Source: Xiphophorus maculatus
Lineage: Eukaryota; Chordata; Actinopteri; Cyprinodontiformes; Poeciliidae
Length of the DNA stretch: 64,000 nucleotides
Direction of reading: 5' to 3'
Assembly (NCBI RefSeq): GCF_002775205.1
Contig: NC_036447.1
Span: forward strand, 13,064,501-13,128,500
In this document: positions 62,506-64,000 of the stretch, piece by piece
Layout: the number at the start of each line of letters is the position of its first letter
How positions within the stretch are numbered: position 1 is the stretch's first letter
Translations under genes and position numbers: made by a program
Notes under the pieces: model-generated
What the model saw: only the letters and a program-made list of their open reading frames with translations
Told to the model about the DNA's origin: nothing
Database searches by the model: none

Positions 62506-63215
62506 GTCATGACGCAATTGTAGGAGCCCATCAGCAGACCTTATAATCAATTATCGAACTCTCTATCTGAAGACTCAAAATGTGACAGAAAAGTATATTT
62601 TGGGATGAAGTAGAAACAACAGAGTGTATTTTTTGGTATATAAATTTGCGAGTGTCTTTTAAGAACATTTACTGGCTTTATTTACAAACTTTAAAATAAT
62701 GAAAGCCCTATTTACCTAAATCTAGGTTAAACAAAAGTTACATTTTCACAATAGCAGTGTTTTCTGTATGTGGATTACTTAGATTACAAAAATTAGCAAA
62801 GAAAATTGAAACATTTTAAATCTGGAAAAATATATTTTTTAAAAAACGCTTAAAGTGAGCAAAATTATACACAATACTTGAGCTGTAAACTGGAAATGGG
62901 AATGCTTTCCACGAATAGCTAAAATCCAATGTGGTTAATGTTTTTAGTTGAGTCGAAGTTAAATAATTAAGACACAACTCAGATGTACTAAAACTAAATA
63001 CGTACTGGTATAGCTAGCAAAATCAGTTAAATTAACAAAAGAAAAAAATCATTATTAAAATGCATAATCTTTTATAATTTATGGTACTGTTTTTATGAAA
63101 AACTTTGAAACCAGGGACATGTCATATTTCCCAGTCAGTTTTTGTTTCATGAATGCAGCATTAGACAGAAGCAGCTGCTTGTCGAGGTTAGATCGTTTCT
63201 AGGGATTTTGCTGTC
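62506..63215. promoter_or_regulatory. Divergent rpl9/lias promoter interval
   Basis: About 700 bp between the rpl9 TOP exon and the lias ATG. It must hold the rpl9 promoter and, if lias has no distant 5' exon, the lias promoter too. The sequence is AT-rich; I see no clear TATA box or CpG island and no other gene. Confidence 0.5.
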
Positions 63216-63735
63216 ATGGCGTTGTTAACACAGAGTTGCTGTGTGACGGGTCGCTTTTCCACAAACCACTTAAGGTTAAGTCCCAGATCGATCTTACACG
63301 TGAGTGTCTGAGGAAACCCGAATATGTGAAAATTATTCAAACTGCTTTCTGTCCGCTAAGTTAACATTCAGAATCGGGGTCAGTGGGTCTGGAGCTAACA
63401 TTAGCTAGCAGTCTTTATTTTGTAACTCCGCTGCTCTGCTGTGCTGCTGACAGCTTATTTATCAAAGCAGACTCTGTCTGTGGATCCTTAAACTTCTTAT
63501 CTGGAGAATAATTGATGTTTGACTAATTGAGAGCTGACCGGAGTGACTTCTGGTTACAGGTGTACACAAGCTGTCTGAACACTTCACCCAAGTCCTCTGC
63601 AGACAGAGAGGACAGGAAGAAGGAGCTTCAGAGCCAGGACGGCCCCGGGCTGCAGGACTTTATATCTGGGGAACTCTCTGAGAAAAGCAAGTGGGCAGAG
63701 TACAGAGGCAACCTGAAGAGACAGAAGGGGGAGAG
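63216..63735 (+). CDS. lias: Lipoyl synthase, mitochondrial (first two coding exons)
   Basis: LIAS is a radical SAM enzyme that inserts two sulfurs into octanoyl groups on mitochondrial E2 and H proteins to make lipoate (established). Exon 1 (63216-63299) starts [19 protein letters not shown] and has no acidic residues but several Arg, as expected for a mitochondrial targeting peptide. Exon 2 (63560-63735) reads [18 protein letters not shown] and [12 protein letters not shown], matching human LIAS before its catalytic cysteines. The donor at 63736 opens an intron that runs off the window, so both iron-sulfur cluster motifs lie outside. The gene is divergent from rpl9; the ATGs are about 1.3 kb apart. 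Confidence 0.93.
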
Positions 63736-63774
63736 GTACAGTGTTTCACTGTACAACCTTGAACCTTTTCCACA

Positions 63775-63910
63775 TTCGGTGGTGTTCCAACAACGTGCTG
63801 GTATTTTATTGAGATTTTATGCAATAGACAAAAGCAACTGGCTCATTAATGAAAAGCAGAAGGAAAATTACAGACTGTTTTTCAGTCAAAGACTTGTAAA
63901 TGCAGTTGTT
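63775..63910. mobile_element. Tc1-like fragment in lias intron 2
   Basis: GTATTTTATTGAGATTTTAT and GCAATAGACAAAAGCAACTG resemble the subterminal part of the Tc1 family found repeatedly in klhl5. The fragment is short. Confidence 0.35.
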
Positions 63911-64000
63911 TGAACTGGATTTTATTGAAACAGATCAGAGCAGAGGAGGTGGATATGAATATATATCACAATCTTCAGATTCCTAACACTTTAAAAGTAT

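Overview
The window is vertebrate nuclear DNA, almost certainly from a ray-finned (probably percomorph) fish. It is AT-rich and intron-rich, with compact genes, abundant Tc1-like and hAT-like transposon debris, fish-type tRNA-derived SINEs and microsatellites. Five protein-coding genes can be reconstructed exon by exon from splice signals, reading phase and remembered human family members: klhl5 (+, 5' truncated by the window), wdr19/IFT144 (+, complete), rfc1 (-, complete), rpl9 (-, complete) and lias (+, 3' truncated). The order and orientations match human 4p14 (KLHL5-WDR19-RFC1-KLB-RPL9-LIAS), except that nothing resembling KLB lies between rfc1 and rpl9.

Layout. 1-27.66 kb: klhl5, 13 recognisable coding exons with large introns full of transposon remnants, a candidate retrotransposon LTR and a recent SINE, then a 3' UTR of about 2.2 kb. 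27.66-30.1 kb: intergenic, ending in a long ATT/TTG microsatellite just upstream of wdr19. 30.1-44.6 kb: wdr19, 36 coding exons giving 1343 aa. 45.2-57.1 kb: rfc1 on the minus strand, convergent with wdr19, 23 coding exons giving 1195 aa. 57.1-58.6 kb: a short gap. 58.6-62.5 kb: rpl9 on the minus strand. 62.5-63.2 kb: a divergent rpl9/lias interval, then the first two coding exons of lias.

The genes do not form one pathway. KLHL5 is a BTB-Kelch (cullin-3 adaptor type) protein, WDR19 is an IFT-A ciliary transport subunit, RFC1 is the large clamp-loader subunit, RPL9 is ribosomal protein uL6 and LIAS is mitochondrial lipoyl synthase. Their shared location is conserved synteny.

Most notable observations: (1) rpl9 has two complete, separately preserved last coding exons that would give 192-aa and 193-aa proteins with different tails. 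(2) The rfc1 penultimate exon carries an uninterrupted run of 23 GGA codons (poly-glycine). (3) A hAT-type element sits directly against a wdr19 3' splice site, and its target duplication contains that splice site. (4) rfc1 has a likely GC-AG intron. (5) KLB is absent from its human position.
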